DNA of 64,000 bases from assembly GCF_037622515.1 (NCBI RefSeq), contig NZ_JBBJCN010000004.1:124001-188000 (forward strand), written 5' to 3'. The notes below the pieces were generated by a model, which saw nothing but the letters and a program-made list of their open reading frames with translations, ran no database searches and was not told where the DNA came from. Shown one piece after another: positions 55,501-63,884 of this stretch. Numbering within the stretch: position 1 is the stretch's first letter; every line of letters starts with the position of its first letter. The stretch is from Paradesertivirga superstes (GTDB lineage Bacteria > Bacteroidota > Bacteroidia > Sphingobacteriales > Sphingobacteriaceae). The position numbers and the translations under genes were made by a program.

Positions 55501-58500
55501 TAGCTTTTGTTTCTGCCGTTACGGTGATGGTTTTGGTGCCGATAATGAGGTTCGCACCAGTATAATCGAGAATATAATTGCCATTTAAAGCAAGTGTATT
55601 TTGGTTGATGGCGTAAGTGCCTACATTCTCACCTGCTGGGCGGCTTAGTGATCCGCTGAAAGAATCTGTTCCAACCAATCCGCTGAAAGTATAAGTTAAA
55701 GCAGGATCTGCATCTCCGTAGGTTTTAGTTTTTGCTTCTGCTGTTACGGTTACAGATTTAGTACCGATCGACAGGTTAGCACCAGTATAGTTCAAGGTAT
55801 AGTTACTGCTTAAAGCCAGTGTATTTTGATTAATGGCATAAGTTCCCACGTTCTCACCAGCTTTACGGCCTAGCGATCCGCTGAATGAATCTGTTCCAAC
55901 CATTGCTCCGGATGTAATGGTATAGGTTAATGCAGGATCTGCATCGCCGTAAGTTTTAGTTTTTGCTTCCGCCGATACAGTGATGGCTTTACTGGCGATA
56001 GTCAGATTTGCACTGGTAAAATTAAGGATGTAATTGCCGCTCAAAGCCAATGTATTTTGATTGATGACATAAGTTCCGACATTCTCACCTGGAGCACGGC
56101 TTAAAGATCCGCTGAAAGAGTCTGTGCCAATCGATCCGGTGAAAGTATAGGTTAAGGCAGGGTCTGAATCGCCATAAGTTTTAGCTTTTGTTTCGGCTAT
56201 TACGTTGATGATTTGGGTACCAATAACCAGGTTCGCACCGGTATACTCCAGGATATAATTGCTATTTAGAGCCAAAGTATTTTGGTTGATGGCATAAATT
56301 CCCACATTTTCACCAGTTGCGCGGCTTAGTGATCCGCTGAATGAATCTGTTCCAACCAATGCTCCGGATGTAATGGTATAAGTTAGTGCAGGATCTGCAT
56401 CGCCGTAAGTTTTAGCTTTTGCTTCTGCTGTTACGTTGATGGTTTTGGTGCCGATGGTCAGATTTGCACCAGTATAATTCAGAATGTAGTTACCGCTTAA
56501 TGCCAAATTATTTTGGTTAATGGCATAAGTCCCTACGTTCTCACCTGCTGCGCGACTTAGGGACCCGATGAAGGAATCCGTTCCAACCAATCCGCTGAAA
56601 GTATAAGTTAAAGCAGGATCAGTATCGCCGTAAGTTTTAGCTTTTGCTTCTGCTGTTACGTTGATGGTTTTGGTGCCGATGGTCAGATTTGCACCTGTGT
56701 AGTTCAGAATGTAGTTGCCACTTAATGCCAAATCATTTTGGTTAATGGCATAAGTCCCTACATTCTCACCTGCTGCGCGGCTTAGTGATCCGATGAAGGA
56801 ATCCGTTCCAACCAATCCGCTGAAAGTATAAGTTAAAGCAGGATCAGCATCCCCGTAAGTTTTAGCCTTTGCTTCTGCTGTTACGGTAATGGTTTTTGTG
56901 CCGATAACCAAATTTGCACCGGTATAGTTCAATATGTAGTTACTGCTTAATGCCAAACCATTTTGGTTAATGGCATAAGTCCCTACATTCTCACCTGCTG
57001 TGCGACTGAGGGACCCGCTGAACGAATCTGTTCCAACCAATCCGCTGAAAGTATAAGTTAATGCAGGATCAGCATCCCCGTAGGTTTTAGTTTTTGCTTC
57101 TGCCGTTACGTTAATGGTTTTAGTGCCGATTATCAGGTTTGCACCAGTATAGTTCAGTATATAGTTACTGCCTAATGCCAGCGAGTTTTGATTAATCGTA
57201 TAAGTTCCCACATTCTCACCTGGTGTGCGGCTTAGGGACCCACTGAAGGAATCCGTTCCCATCAATCCGCTGAAAGTATAAGTTAATGGAGGGTCAGCAT
57301 CCCCGTAGGTTTTAGTTTTTGCTTCTGCCGTTACGTTAATGGTTTTAGTGCCGATTATCAGGTTTGCACCAGTATAGTTCAGTACATAATTGCTATTTAA
57401 AGCAAGTGTATTTTGATTAATGGCGTATGTTCCCACGTTCTCACCTGCTGCGCGGCTCAATGATCCGCTGAAAGAATCACCGGCAACGAGTTCTCCGGAT
57501 GTCGTTGATATATTTACATTATAGGTGTAGACTCTTCCATTGGTGCGTGGATCAGTATTATCAGAGGAAGAAAAACGCAGCCTTGTACCATAATGGCTGA
57601 ACAGCCCCTTACCTATATTTCGAATATCGGCATGTTGTGAGTGAGCTGAACCAATCTCAAGGCCATTTTCAATAACTTTCAGTGTCGAAACAGCTGGCTG
57701 TCCATTTGAATCGCCAAGCAGGCTGGGGTCTACATCAATACTATAAGCAAAACCTCCATCTGAAGTAACCTTAGAAAGATCCAGGTGAACATTTGCTGTG
57801 CTGGTTACTGGACCTGCGACTATGGTATAAGATAAAGCAGGATCTGCATCCCCGTAGGTTTTATTTTTTACATCAGCCGCTACGTTGATAGCTTTGGTAC
57901 CGATAGTCAGGTTTGCACTATTAAAAGTCAGCACATAATTGCTGTTTAATGCCAGAGTATTTTGATTAATGACATATGTTCCCACATTCTCACCTCCTGC
58001 ACGGCTTAATGCCCCGCTGAAGAAATCCGTTCCAACCAATGATCCGGATGTAGTTATGCTGTACGTGTAGACTCTTCCATTGGTACGTGGATCAGTATTA
58101 TCAGAGGAAGAAAAACGCAACCTTGTACCATAATGGCTGAACAGACCCATACCCGCATTTCGAATATCTGAATGTTGTGAGTGGGCCGACCCAATCTGAA
58201 TACCATTTTCAAAAACTTTCATTGTCGAAACAGTTGGCTGTTCATTTGAGTCTCCAATCTGGGTTGGGTCTACATCTATAATATAAGCAAAGCCCCCATC
58301 TGAAGTAACCTTAGAGATATCAAGGAAAACATTTGATGTGTTAACAGCTGAACCTGTAACTGAAGTTATGGTATATGTTAAAGCAGGATCTGCATCTCCG
58401 TAGGTTTTAGTTTTTGCTTCTGCTGTTACGGTTACAGATTTAGTACCGATCGACAGGTTAGCACCAGTATAGTTCAAGGTATAGTTACTGCTTAAAGCCA

Positions 58501-61500
58501 GTGTATTTTGATTAATGGCATAAGTTCCCACGTTCTCACCAGCTTTACGGCCTAGCGATCCGCTGAATGAATCTGTTCCAACCATTGCTCCGGATGTAAT
58601 GGTATAGGTTAATGCAGGATCTGCATCGCCGTAAGTTTTAGTTTTTGCTTCCGCCGATACAGTGATGGCTTTACTGGCGATAGTCAGATTTGCACTGGTA
58701 AAATTAAGGATGTAATTGCCGCTCAAAGCCAATGTATTTTGATTGATGACATAAGTTCCGACATTCTCACCTGGAGCACGGCTTAAAGATCCGCTGAAAG
58801 AGTCTGTGCCAATCGATCCGGTGAAAGTATAGGTTAAGGCAGGGTCTGAATCGCCATAAGTTTTAGCTTTTGTTTCGGCTATTACGTTGATGATTTGGGT
58901 ACCAATAACCAGGTTCGCACCGGTATACTCCAGGATATAATTGCTATTTAGAGCCAAAGTATTTTGGTTGATGGCATAAATTCCCACATTTTCACCAGTT
59001 GCGCGGCTTAGTGATCCGCTGAATGAATCTGTTCCAACCAATGCTCCGGATGTAATGGTATAAGTTAGTGCAGGATCTGCATCGCCGTAAGTTTTAGCTT
59101 TTGCTTCTGCTGTTACGTTGATGGTTTTGGTGCCGATGGTCAGATTTGCACCAGTATAATTCAGAATGTAGTTACCGCTTAATGCCAAATTATTTTGGTT
59201 AATGGCATAAGTCCCTACGTTCTCACCTGCTGCGCGACTTAGGGACCCGATGAAGGAATCCGTTCCAACCAATCCGCTGAAAGTATAAGTTAAAGCAGGA
59301 TCAGTATCGCCGTAAGTTTTAGCTTTTGCTTCTGCTGTTACGTTGATGGTTTTGGTGCCGATGGTCAGATTTGCACCTGTGTAGTTCAGAATGTAGTTGC
59401 CACTTAATGCCAAATCATTTTGGTTAATGGCATAAGTCCCTACATTCTCACCTGCTGCGCGGCTTAGTGATCCGCTGAAGGAATCCGTTCCAACCAATCC
59501 GCTGAAAGTATAAGTTAAAGCAGGATCAGCATCCCCGTAAGTTTTAGATTTTACTTCTGCTGTTACAGTGATGGTTTTTGTGCCGATGGTCAGATTTGCT
59601 CCGGTGTAGTTCAGAATGTAGTTACCGCTTAATGCCAAATCATTTTGGTTAATGGCATAAGTCCCTACATTCTCACCTGCTGCGCGGCTTAGCGATCCGC
59701 TGAAGGAATCCGTTCCGATCAATCCGCTGAAAGTATAAGTTAAAGCAGGATCAGTATCGCCGTAAGTTTTAGCTTTTGTTTCTGCTGTTACGTTGATGGT
59801 TTTAGTGCCGATTATCAGGTTCGCACCAGTATAGCTCAGTACATAATTGCTGTTTAAAGCCAGTGTATTTTGATTAATGGCATAAGTTCCTACATTCTCG
59901 CCTGCTGCGCGACTTAGGGACCCGTTGAAGGAATCCGTTCCAACCAATCCGCTGAAAGTATAGGTTAATGCAGGATCAGCATCGCCATAAGTTTTGGTTT
60001 TTGCTTCAGCTGTTACAGAGATGGTTTTCGCACCGATAGTCAGATTTGCACCGGTATAATTCAATATATAGTTACTGCTTAGTGCCAGCGAGTTTTGATT
60101 AATGGCATAAGTTCCCACATTCTCACCTGGTGTGCGGCTTAGGGACCCGCTGAAGGAATCCGTTCCAACCAATCCGCTGAAAGCATAAGTTAACGCAGGA
60201 TCGGCATCGCCATAAGTTTTAGTCTTTGCTTCTGCTGTTACAGTGACGGTTTTGGTGCCAACAAGCAGATCTGCCTGGGTACTTGTTACCGAACTACAAA
60301 TACCGGATACAATAACCCGGTATTTATAGCCGCTCATAGATACAGTCGGCTGTGACAAACTCAATGTGGCTGTAGTAACACCAGAATAAATCCCTGTATT
60401 GCTGATATTAACAAACCCAGAACCGGTATTCTCTTGCCATTGGTACCCAGTACTGCCTGTTGCAGAAACTGAAAAACTTACCGGAGATCCATAAGTAATC
60501 GTTTGATTTACTGGTTGTGTTGAAACAGATGGCGGTGTAGTTACAGTTACTGTTACCGAAGCACAAGCAGTGTTAAAATTACACGGTGCTGCATTTTCAT
60601 AGCGTCCGTAATAAGTGGTGGTACTTGTCGGACTAACAGACAAATTATTGCCAGTCCCTGCTAATGTGCCCCCGCAAGAGGCGGTATACCATTTGATTAT
60701 TTCTGAGAAACCTCCGCCGCCACCATTAAGTGTAAGATTTGTACTTTGTCCACTACAGATCGTTGCAGGTGAAGCAGATGCCGAAGTAGGAGCGGCTGAT
60801 TTTTGGTTTATTGTCCAGCTTACTATAAGTGGCGTTGATGAAGTGCAATTGCTTCCTGAAGCCGTACGATAGGTTTGTATATCAACAGTATTATGTCCGA
60901 TTGTACTTAAATTGGCACCCGAAGTATAGGTCTGCCATGAACCTCCATCAAAACGGTATTGCAGTACGTCTGATATTGTTCCCGCCCCGCCAGCTCCGGG
61001 GGTTGCGCTTGCTGATACATTAGTTCCTGCACAAACTGAACCAGCTGTTGGGCTTGGAGACAATGTGCCCGAAGTTGGCTGTGCGTTTATTATCCAGCTA
61101 ACTGTAACGGGAACAGAAGGCGCACAACCAGCATCTGAATTGTAAAAGCTATAGGTTTGAATATCAACAGAAGTATGCCCGGCGGTGACAAGTGCGGTAT
61201 TAGAAGTATATGGTTGCCATGCACCGCCATCATATCGATAAAGAAGCTTATCTGTTATAGGTCCTGATCCTGTTCCACCGGTAGCTGTTGCCGAAACAAC
61301 GCCTCCCGAACAAATAGCGCCTGCAGCAGGAGAAGGACTTAGGGTTCCGGCTGTAGGCCCTTGTACAGATGGTAGTACACCAGATAAAAAGACACTATTG
61401 CTGGTATAGCCGGCATTTGTATAACCTGTTATATCCCACGGACTAAAAGTAACCGATGGAGTAGAGAATGTTATTATTAAATAGTCATTTTTATTCAGGA

Positions 61501-61882
61501 CGCTTGTGGAAGTTGTAAGTTTCAATAAACTGCTGGTAGATTCATTAGTCCAAGTTGCCCCTGTATTGTCAACAGCAGAAATGTTAAAAGGGGCACCTGC
61601 GTCTGTAGGTATTACGCTCATTACCGATCTAAGCTTTGGACTCCCGGTGATGTTTATAATTTTTATTGTATAGGTTATTGTAGCTGAATTGCAAGCACTA
61701 ACGGTGATGTCTGCAGTAAACTCTCCACCCATTCTGATCCGCATTCTTTCACTTTCCTCATTTTTAAGTGAAGTGTTCGAAGACACTTCCCCTTTCTCTA
61801 AAGCAAAAACAGATGAGCAGGTGAAGAACAAAAAGAAAGCAAATAGAAAGTGCAGTTTTTGTTTGTGTAAAAATTTTTTCAT
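52526..61882 (-). CDS. Giant MBG-repeat surface adhesin, T9SS type B substrate
   Basis: 3118 residues. A signal peptide (MKKFLHKQKLHFLFAFFLFF... to VFA) is followed by a DUF11-like region, immunoglobulin/PKD-like domains with cysteines (to about residue 540), then about 26 MBG-type repeats (about 541-2740). Of these, 22 are near-identical ~73-residue units containing KTYGDADPALTYT, ENVGTYAINQN and NYTGANL. Four divergent MBG units, a cadherin-like region and a C-terminal gliding-motility-type (CHU_C) domain with FIPNNILSPNGDGVNDIW complete it. Repeats 9 and 10 each carry an inserted SDGGFAY domain. It should be exported by T9SS and held at the surface by the neighbouring PorP/SprF protein. 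It probably mediates adhesion or gliding. Preceded by an UpxY gene, unusual for an adhesin. Confidence 0.93.
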   Translation of the reverse strand: MKKFLHKQKLHFLFAFFLFFTCSSVFALEKGEVSSNTSLKNEESERMRIRMGGEFTADITVSACNSATITYTIKIINITGSPKLRSVMSVIPTDAGAPFNISAVDNTGATWTNESTSSLLKLTTSTSVLNKNDYLIITFSTPSVTFSPWDITGYTNAGYTSNSVFLSGVLPSVQGPTAGTLSPSPAAGAICSGGVVSATATGGTGSGPITDKLLYRYDGGAWQPYTSNTALVTAGHTSVDIQTYSFYNSDAGCAPSVPVTVSWIINAQPTSGTLSPSPTAGSVCAGTNVSASATPGAGGAGTISDVLQYRFDGGSWQTYTSGANLSTIGHNTVDIQTYRTASGSNCTSSTPLIVSWTINQKSAAPTSASASPATICSGQSTNLTLNGGGGGFSEIIKWYTASCGGTLAGTGNNLSVSPTSTTTYYGRYENAAPCNFNTACASVTVTVTTPPSVSTQPVNQTITYGSPVSFSVSATGSTGYQWQENTGSGFVNISNTGIYSGVTTATLSLSQPTVSMSGYKYRVIVSGICSSVTSTQADLLVGTKTVTVTAEAKTKTYGDADPALTYAFSGLVGTDSFSGSLSRTPGENVGTYAINQNSLALSSNYILNYTGANLTIGAKTISVTAEAKTKTYGDADPALTYTFSGLVGTDSFNGSLSRAAGENVGTYAINQNTLALNSNYVLSYTGANLIIGTKTINVTAETKAKTYGDTDPALTYTFSGLIGTDSFSGSLSRAAGENVGTYAINQNDLALSGNYILNYTGANLTIGTKTITVTAEVKSKTYGDADPALTYTFSGLVGTDSFSGSLSRAAGENVGTYAINQNDLALSGNYILNYTGANLTIGTKTINVTAEAKAKTYGDTDPALTYTFSGLVGTDSFIGSLSRAAGENVGTYAINQNNLALSGNYILNYTGANLTIGTKTINVTAEAKAKTYGDADPALTYTITSGALVGTDSFSGSLSRATGENVGIYAINQNTLALNSNYILEYTGANLVIGTQIINVIAETKAKTYGDSDPALTYTFTGSIGTDSFSGSLSRAPGENVGTYVINQNTLALSGNYILNFTSANLTIASKAITVSAEAKTKTYGDADPALTYTITSGAMVGTDSFSGSLGRKAGENVGTYAINQNTLALSSNYTLNYTGANLSIGTKSVTVTAEAKTKTYGDADPALTYTITSVTGSAVNTSNVFLDISKVTSDGGFAYIIDVDPTQIGDSNEQPTVSTMKVFENGIQIGSAHSQHSDIRNAGMGLFSHYGTRLRFSSSDNTDPRTNGRVYTYSITTSGSLVGTDFFSGALSRAGGENVGTYVINQNTLALNSNYVLTFNSANLTIGTKAINVAADVKNKTYGDADPALSYTIVAGPVTSTANVHLDLSKVTSDGGFAYSIDVDPSLLGDSNGQPAVSTLKVIENGLEIGSAHSQHADIRNIGKGLFSHYGTRLRFSSSDNTDPRTNGRVYTYNVNISTTSGELVAGDSFSGSLSRAAGENVGTYAINQNTLALNSNYVLNYTGANLIIGTKTINVTAEAKTKTYGDADPPLTYTFSGLMGTDSFSGSLSRTPGENVGTYTINQNSLALGSNYILNYTGANLIIGTKTINVTAEAKTKTYGDADPALTYTFSGLVGTDSFSGSLSRTAGENVGTYAINQNGLALSSNYILNYTGANLVIGTKTITVTAEAKAKTYGDADPALTYTFSGLVGTDSFIGSLSRAAGENVGTYAINQNDLALSGNYILNYTGANLTIGTKTINVTAEAKAKTYGDTDPALTYTFSGLVGTDSFIGSLSRAAGENVGTYAINQNNLALSGNYILNYTGANLTIGTKTINVTAEAKAKTYGDADPALTYTITSGALVGTDSFSGSLSRATGENVGIYAINQNTLALNSNYILEYTGANLVIGTQIINVIAETKAKTYGDSDPALTYTFTGSIGTDSFSGSLSRAPGENVGTYVINQNTLALSGNYILNFTSANLTIASKAITVSAEAKTKTYGDADPALTYTITSGAMVGTDSFSGSLGRKAGENVGTYAINQNTLALSSNYTLNYTGANLSIGTKSVTVTAEAKTKTYGDADPALTYTFSGLVGTDSFSGSLSRPAGENVGTYAINQNTLALNGNYILDYTGANLIIGTKTITVTAETKAKTYGDADPALTYTIASGALVGTDSFTGSLSRTPGENVGTYAINQNNLALSGNYILNYTAANLTIDTKTITVTAEAKTKTYGDADPALTYTFSGLVGTDSFSGSLSRTAGENVGTYAINQNSLALSSNYILNYIAANLSIGTKTINVTAEAKTKTYGDADPALTYTFSGLVGTDSFNGSLSRTAGENVGTYAINQNTLALNSNYVLSYTGANLIIGTKTINVTAEAKTKTYGDADPALTYTSSPLVSGDSFSGALSRTTGENVGTYAINQNTLALNSNYMLNFTSENLTIGKGTLVITANNQSKSYGADNPVLTASYSGFVNGDTFNSLTTQPVVSTTATSGFPVGTHPITVGGASSPNYNISYVDGLLTVNPVSLVLSTDNQGKPYGSAFTAFTGTFSGIRNGDNLTATYTSIGSAATANAGNYPIVATLIDPDNKLGNYTVVNNGAVLTVNKASLDLRLAADNQRKTYGSVFSAFTGTFSGIQNGDNLTATYTSTGSSATAPVGTYLIVASLVDPDNKLRNYTVSNPGAVLTVEKASLTITANNQTKAYNAINPILTANYNGFVNGDTPVSLLTQPAITTTARTGSVTGSYPVKVSGASSGNYSINYVDGTLTITPGELTLANSIIDENKVSGTLVGLLNTTGAYGNASFNYSLVNGDGNTDNESFMITGKQLLTTQSFDFERKNSYSIRIQSTDNSSMSLEQIFTITVNDVNEVPTINAIADQVICTNSELQTVSLSGITAGPEANQTYTLSVSSDNNLFDQLNIKNGQDGTAKLTYQLKPDANGIANLTIKVADNGGKANGGMDELIQKFKLTTYKSPNPQITSDKGASISKGDWINLTASGGVNYVWADASGVISGQNTATLTVRPKQTTTYIVSGANANGCPFEQKITIEAREDFKFIPNNILSPNGDGVNDIWVVKNIDLYPDNEVRVFDRAERLVYTKKGYLNDWDGTSNGDALTEGTYYYIITLGSGFDKVKGFVSIVREKIR
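55695..56792 (-). repeat. 1098-bp exact duplication, copy 1
   Basis: By direct reading, identical to 58377-59474, offset 2682 bases (894 codons). It encodes parts of repeats 14 to 18 of the adhesin array. A single difference then follows, with near-identity continuing for about 75 more bases. Confidence 0.9.
57522..57787 (-). repeat. SDGGFAY domain nested in MBG repeat 10
   Basis: Adhesin residues about 1366-1454. Begins LDLSKVTSDGGFAYSIDVD and ends NTDPRTNGRVYTY. It interrupts an MBG repeat between ALSYTI and the GDSFSGSLSR part, so both halves of the host repeat remain. Confidence 0.85.
58062..58327 (-). repeat. SDGGFAY domain nested in MBG repeat 9
   Basis: Adhesin residues about 1186-1274. 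Begins LDISKVTSDGGFAYIIDVD and ends NTDPRTNGRVYTY. It is inserted at the same point of its host repeat as the copy at 57522-57787. Confidence 0.85.
58377..59474 (-). repeat. 1098-bp exact duplication, copy 2
   Basis: Partner of 55695-56792. It encodes parts of repeats 5 to 9 of the array. Exact identity implies very recent duplication, gene conversion, or purifying homogenisation. Confidence 0.9.
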
Positions 61883-62212
61883 CGCGTTTAGATTTAAATG
61901 AATGAATGAGATTGATCAGAAGTCAATCCTGACTTTTATTGATTATTTATCTTCGGAGATTTTCAATTAATCTTAGGAAAGGAACTTAAAATGAGCTGTT
62001 TGAAAAGGAAATAAAGGAACGGAAAGGGCTATCCCCAGGGGCCGGTAAGGCCCATAAAGTAGCCCAGTTTTATGAAAAGAGCGTGTTAGTGGAATCGGTT
62101 TATTGGAAGTATTCCATGGTGAAATACTGTTAATCCTGGTTATTACAGAAATTCTTTAATTATAGCCTCATTAAGCCCTGAGAAGTAAAGCTATATTTTA
62201 TTTTTATTATCG
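61883..62212. other. Intergenic region between UpxY copy 2 and the adhesin
   Basis: 330 bases without a gene. It contains the compact structure at 62026-62065 and, nearer UpxY, a nested hairpin TATAGC...GCTATA with inner CTCA/TGAG (about 62172-62196). This becomes a long 5' untranslated region if the adhesin is read from the wza/upxY promoter. Confidence 0.5.
62026..62065 (-). promoter_or_regulatory. GC-rich structured element before the adhesin
   Basis: On the minus strand GGGCTA...TAGCCC (outer stem, 6 bp) encloses GGGCC-TTACC-GGCCC (inner 5-bp stem), with internal loops CTTTAT and CTGGGGA. A pyrimidine-rich tract follows (TTTCCGTTCCTTTATTTCC). It could be a terminator or attenuator acted on by UpxY, or a structured 5' UTR. 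I do not recognise a known riboswitch. Confidence 0.45.
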
Positions 62213-62767
62213 TTAGTTTACCAAAACCAGGTTCGCCGCTTCTACCCTGCTCAATAAAGCGCATTCAAGATTATCAAGGACCATTAAAACGCTTTTTCCC
62301 TGCACCTTAATCACATTGCCCTGATGGTTGGTGAAAATTCCGTTTTTAATACTCACCCGGTCACCTATCGAGATAGTTCTCATATCGACAACTTCTAAAT
62401 CCGGACAATAAACGAGAGCATTTCTAATTTTATCTATTTCAGATTCTCTGATTTTTGCAGGTTTTCCCATATAATAGATGAAGTTTAACACCCCTAAGGT
62501 TTGTCTTACTTTGAATTCTTCTCTACTGTGTATATTGACGAATATATAGGAACAAAATAAGGGCAGGTCCACAATCTTCTTCCTGTCGGCCCATTGATTT
62601 TCAACTTTACGTACCGGACAAAAACTCTCTATCCCCTGGGATTGCAACTGAAGGTCAACTTTCTTCTCCCAACGCGGACGGGTGTAAATTACCATCCAAT
62701 TCTTTTCGTTTATAGAATTATAAGTTGTTTTCGAATCTAAGAATGTGGTGTTGTCGGCAGTTTTCAT
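62213..62767 (-). CDS. UpxY family transcription antiterminator, copy 2
   Basis: 184 residues. It shares KNWMVIYTRPRWEKKVDLQLQ, GIESFCPVRKVENQWADRKKI, LPLFCSYIFVNI, VLNFIYYMGKPAKIRESEID and the KOW segment IGDRVSIKNGIFTNHQGNVI with copy 1. Only the first ~25 residues are clearly different. In known UpxY proteins specificity for the own locus matters, so two almost identical NGN/KOW parts suggest cross-recognition of the two leaders. The genes downstream are an adhesin and a PorP/SprF protein, not sugar enzymes. This suggests that the factor helps polymerase through the 9.4-kb adhesin gene. Confidence 0.92.
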   Translation of the reverse strand: MKTADNTTFLDSKTTYNSINEKNWMVIYTRPRWEKKVDLQLQSQGIESFCPVRKVENQWADRKKIVDLPLFCSYIFVNIHSREEFKVRQTLGVLNFIYYMGKPAKIRESEIDKIRNALVYCPDLEVVDMRTISIGDRVSIKNGIFTNHQGNVIKVQGKSVLMVLDNLECALLSRVEAANLVLVN

Positions 62768-63098
62768 ATTTTCGAGTATTTAGTTATCAAATCGAGCAGG
62801 TAATTAAAAAGCACAAGGCTTCGCCATCTCAGTTACATGAGTATTTTTTTAATTAGAATTTAATGGACTCAGATCATTGCAGAAATCAATGTAAGAGCTT
62901 TTTTGATATCATGCTGGGCAGATAAAGCTTCGCTATCTCACTTACATGACCATTTTGTTTATTAGTAGTTTGAACTATAAACTACCAGGCAATAATTGGC
63001 GCTTAATTAAAAGCAGATTTAGAGTGTAATAAATGTGAGAACGTGAACTAAAATCTTTAAAATTATCAGACTTTTATTATGGTATCCTCATTAAAAAA
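62768..63098 (-). promoter_or_regulatory. Structured UpxY leader, copy 2
   Basis: Homologous in layout to 47214-47487. On the minus strand it has hairpin GTAGTTT-N7-AAACTAC (62965-62985), motif GTAAGTGAGATAGCGAAGC (inside 62926-62949), a CATTG...CAATG hairpin and motif GTAACTGAGATGGCGAAGC (inside 62817-62841), with the motifs 109 bases apart. The motif cores are identical to copy 1, while sequence between them has diverged, which argues for selection on the motifs. Confidence 0.6.
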
Positions 63099-63866
63099 CT
63101 ATCTGCTGATCAATGTAGTTGCCAGCACTGCCACTGCAGATATTGTCGCTACAACCAAAGGCATTAATCTGTTATTTGGATTATATTCCAGAACTTTGGA
63201 TTTATCCGGTTCCACATAAATAACATCATTTTGTTTAAGGTAGAAATAGGGCGATTGAAATATCTCTTGTTTGTTTAAGTTCATTCTAACCATGGTACGG
63301 TTTCCATCCTCTTTTCTTATAACCAATACATTTTCCCTTTTCCCATAAGGGGTCATATCCCCTGCCATACCAAGTGCCTGAAGAAGGTCTACTTTTTCAT
63401 CAGATATTGTAAACGTTTGTGGTTTATTAACCTCTCCAATTACAGTTATTCTGAAGTTTAGAAAAGAAATATTCACAATGGAGTTTTTAACATATTTCTC
63501 GAGTTTTTTAGCGATCGCATTTTGGGCTTGTTCAAGAGTTAATCCCTTTAACACTGTACTACCGATAACAGGGAATTTAACCTCCCCTTTATTGTTTACC
63601 CTGTAGCCTTCTCTATCATGCTCAGAATTATTATTTTTTTGACTACTTGAGTTAAAAGCAAACAATACGTTTGATTCGGCACTCTGTGTGTTTACAGTGA
63701 TACTAAGCAAATCACTTTCTTGAATTTTTGGCTCAATTTCATTTAGAATTACAGAATTCTCGTTTGATCTTTCTTTAAGATCACTGAAGTAAACTAAGTT
63801 TCTTCTGGATGAACATGCACTTAATGCAATCAGGCATGCAGAAACAAGTATGTAGATATTTTTCAT
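63099..63866 (-). CDS. Polysaccharide export lipoprotein (Wza-like), copy 2
   Basis: 255 residues from the ATG at 63866; a longer frame from 63911 would add 15 residues before the signal peptide and is less likely. Lipoprotein signal MKNIYILVSACLIALSAC. The PES and SLBB-like parts match copy 1 closely, including ITVIGEVNKPQTFTISDEKVD and LLQALGMAGDMTPYGKRENV, and the C-terminal membrane segment is the same. No Wzc-like gene lies between it and the leader; one may exist beyond the window. Its role in front of an adhesin gene is unclear: either it exports another polymer, or it is left over from duplication of the locus front end. Confidence 0.92.
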   Translation of the reverse strand: MKNIYILVSACLIALSACSSRRNLVYFSDLKERSNENSVILNEIEPKIQESDLLSITVNTQSAESNVLFAFNSSSQKNNNSEHDREGYRVNNKGEVKFPVIGSTVLKGLTLEQAQNAIAKKLEKYVKNSIVNISFLNFRITVIGEVNKPQTFTISDEKVDLLQALGMAGDMTPYGKRENVLVIRKEDGNRTMVRMNLNKQEIFQSPYFYLKQNDVIYVEPDKSKVLEYNPNNRLMPLVVATISAVAVLATTLISR

Positions 63867-63884
63867 CACTTCTGTAAATATGTC

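Noticed and set aside
52526..61882. Repeat array as CRISPR or satellite DNA
   Set aside because: The repeats are an intact coding frame of about 73-residue protein units with signal peptide and T9SS C-terminus.
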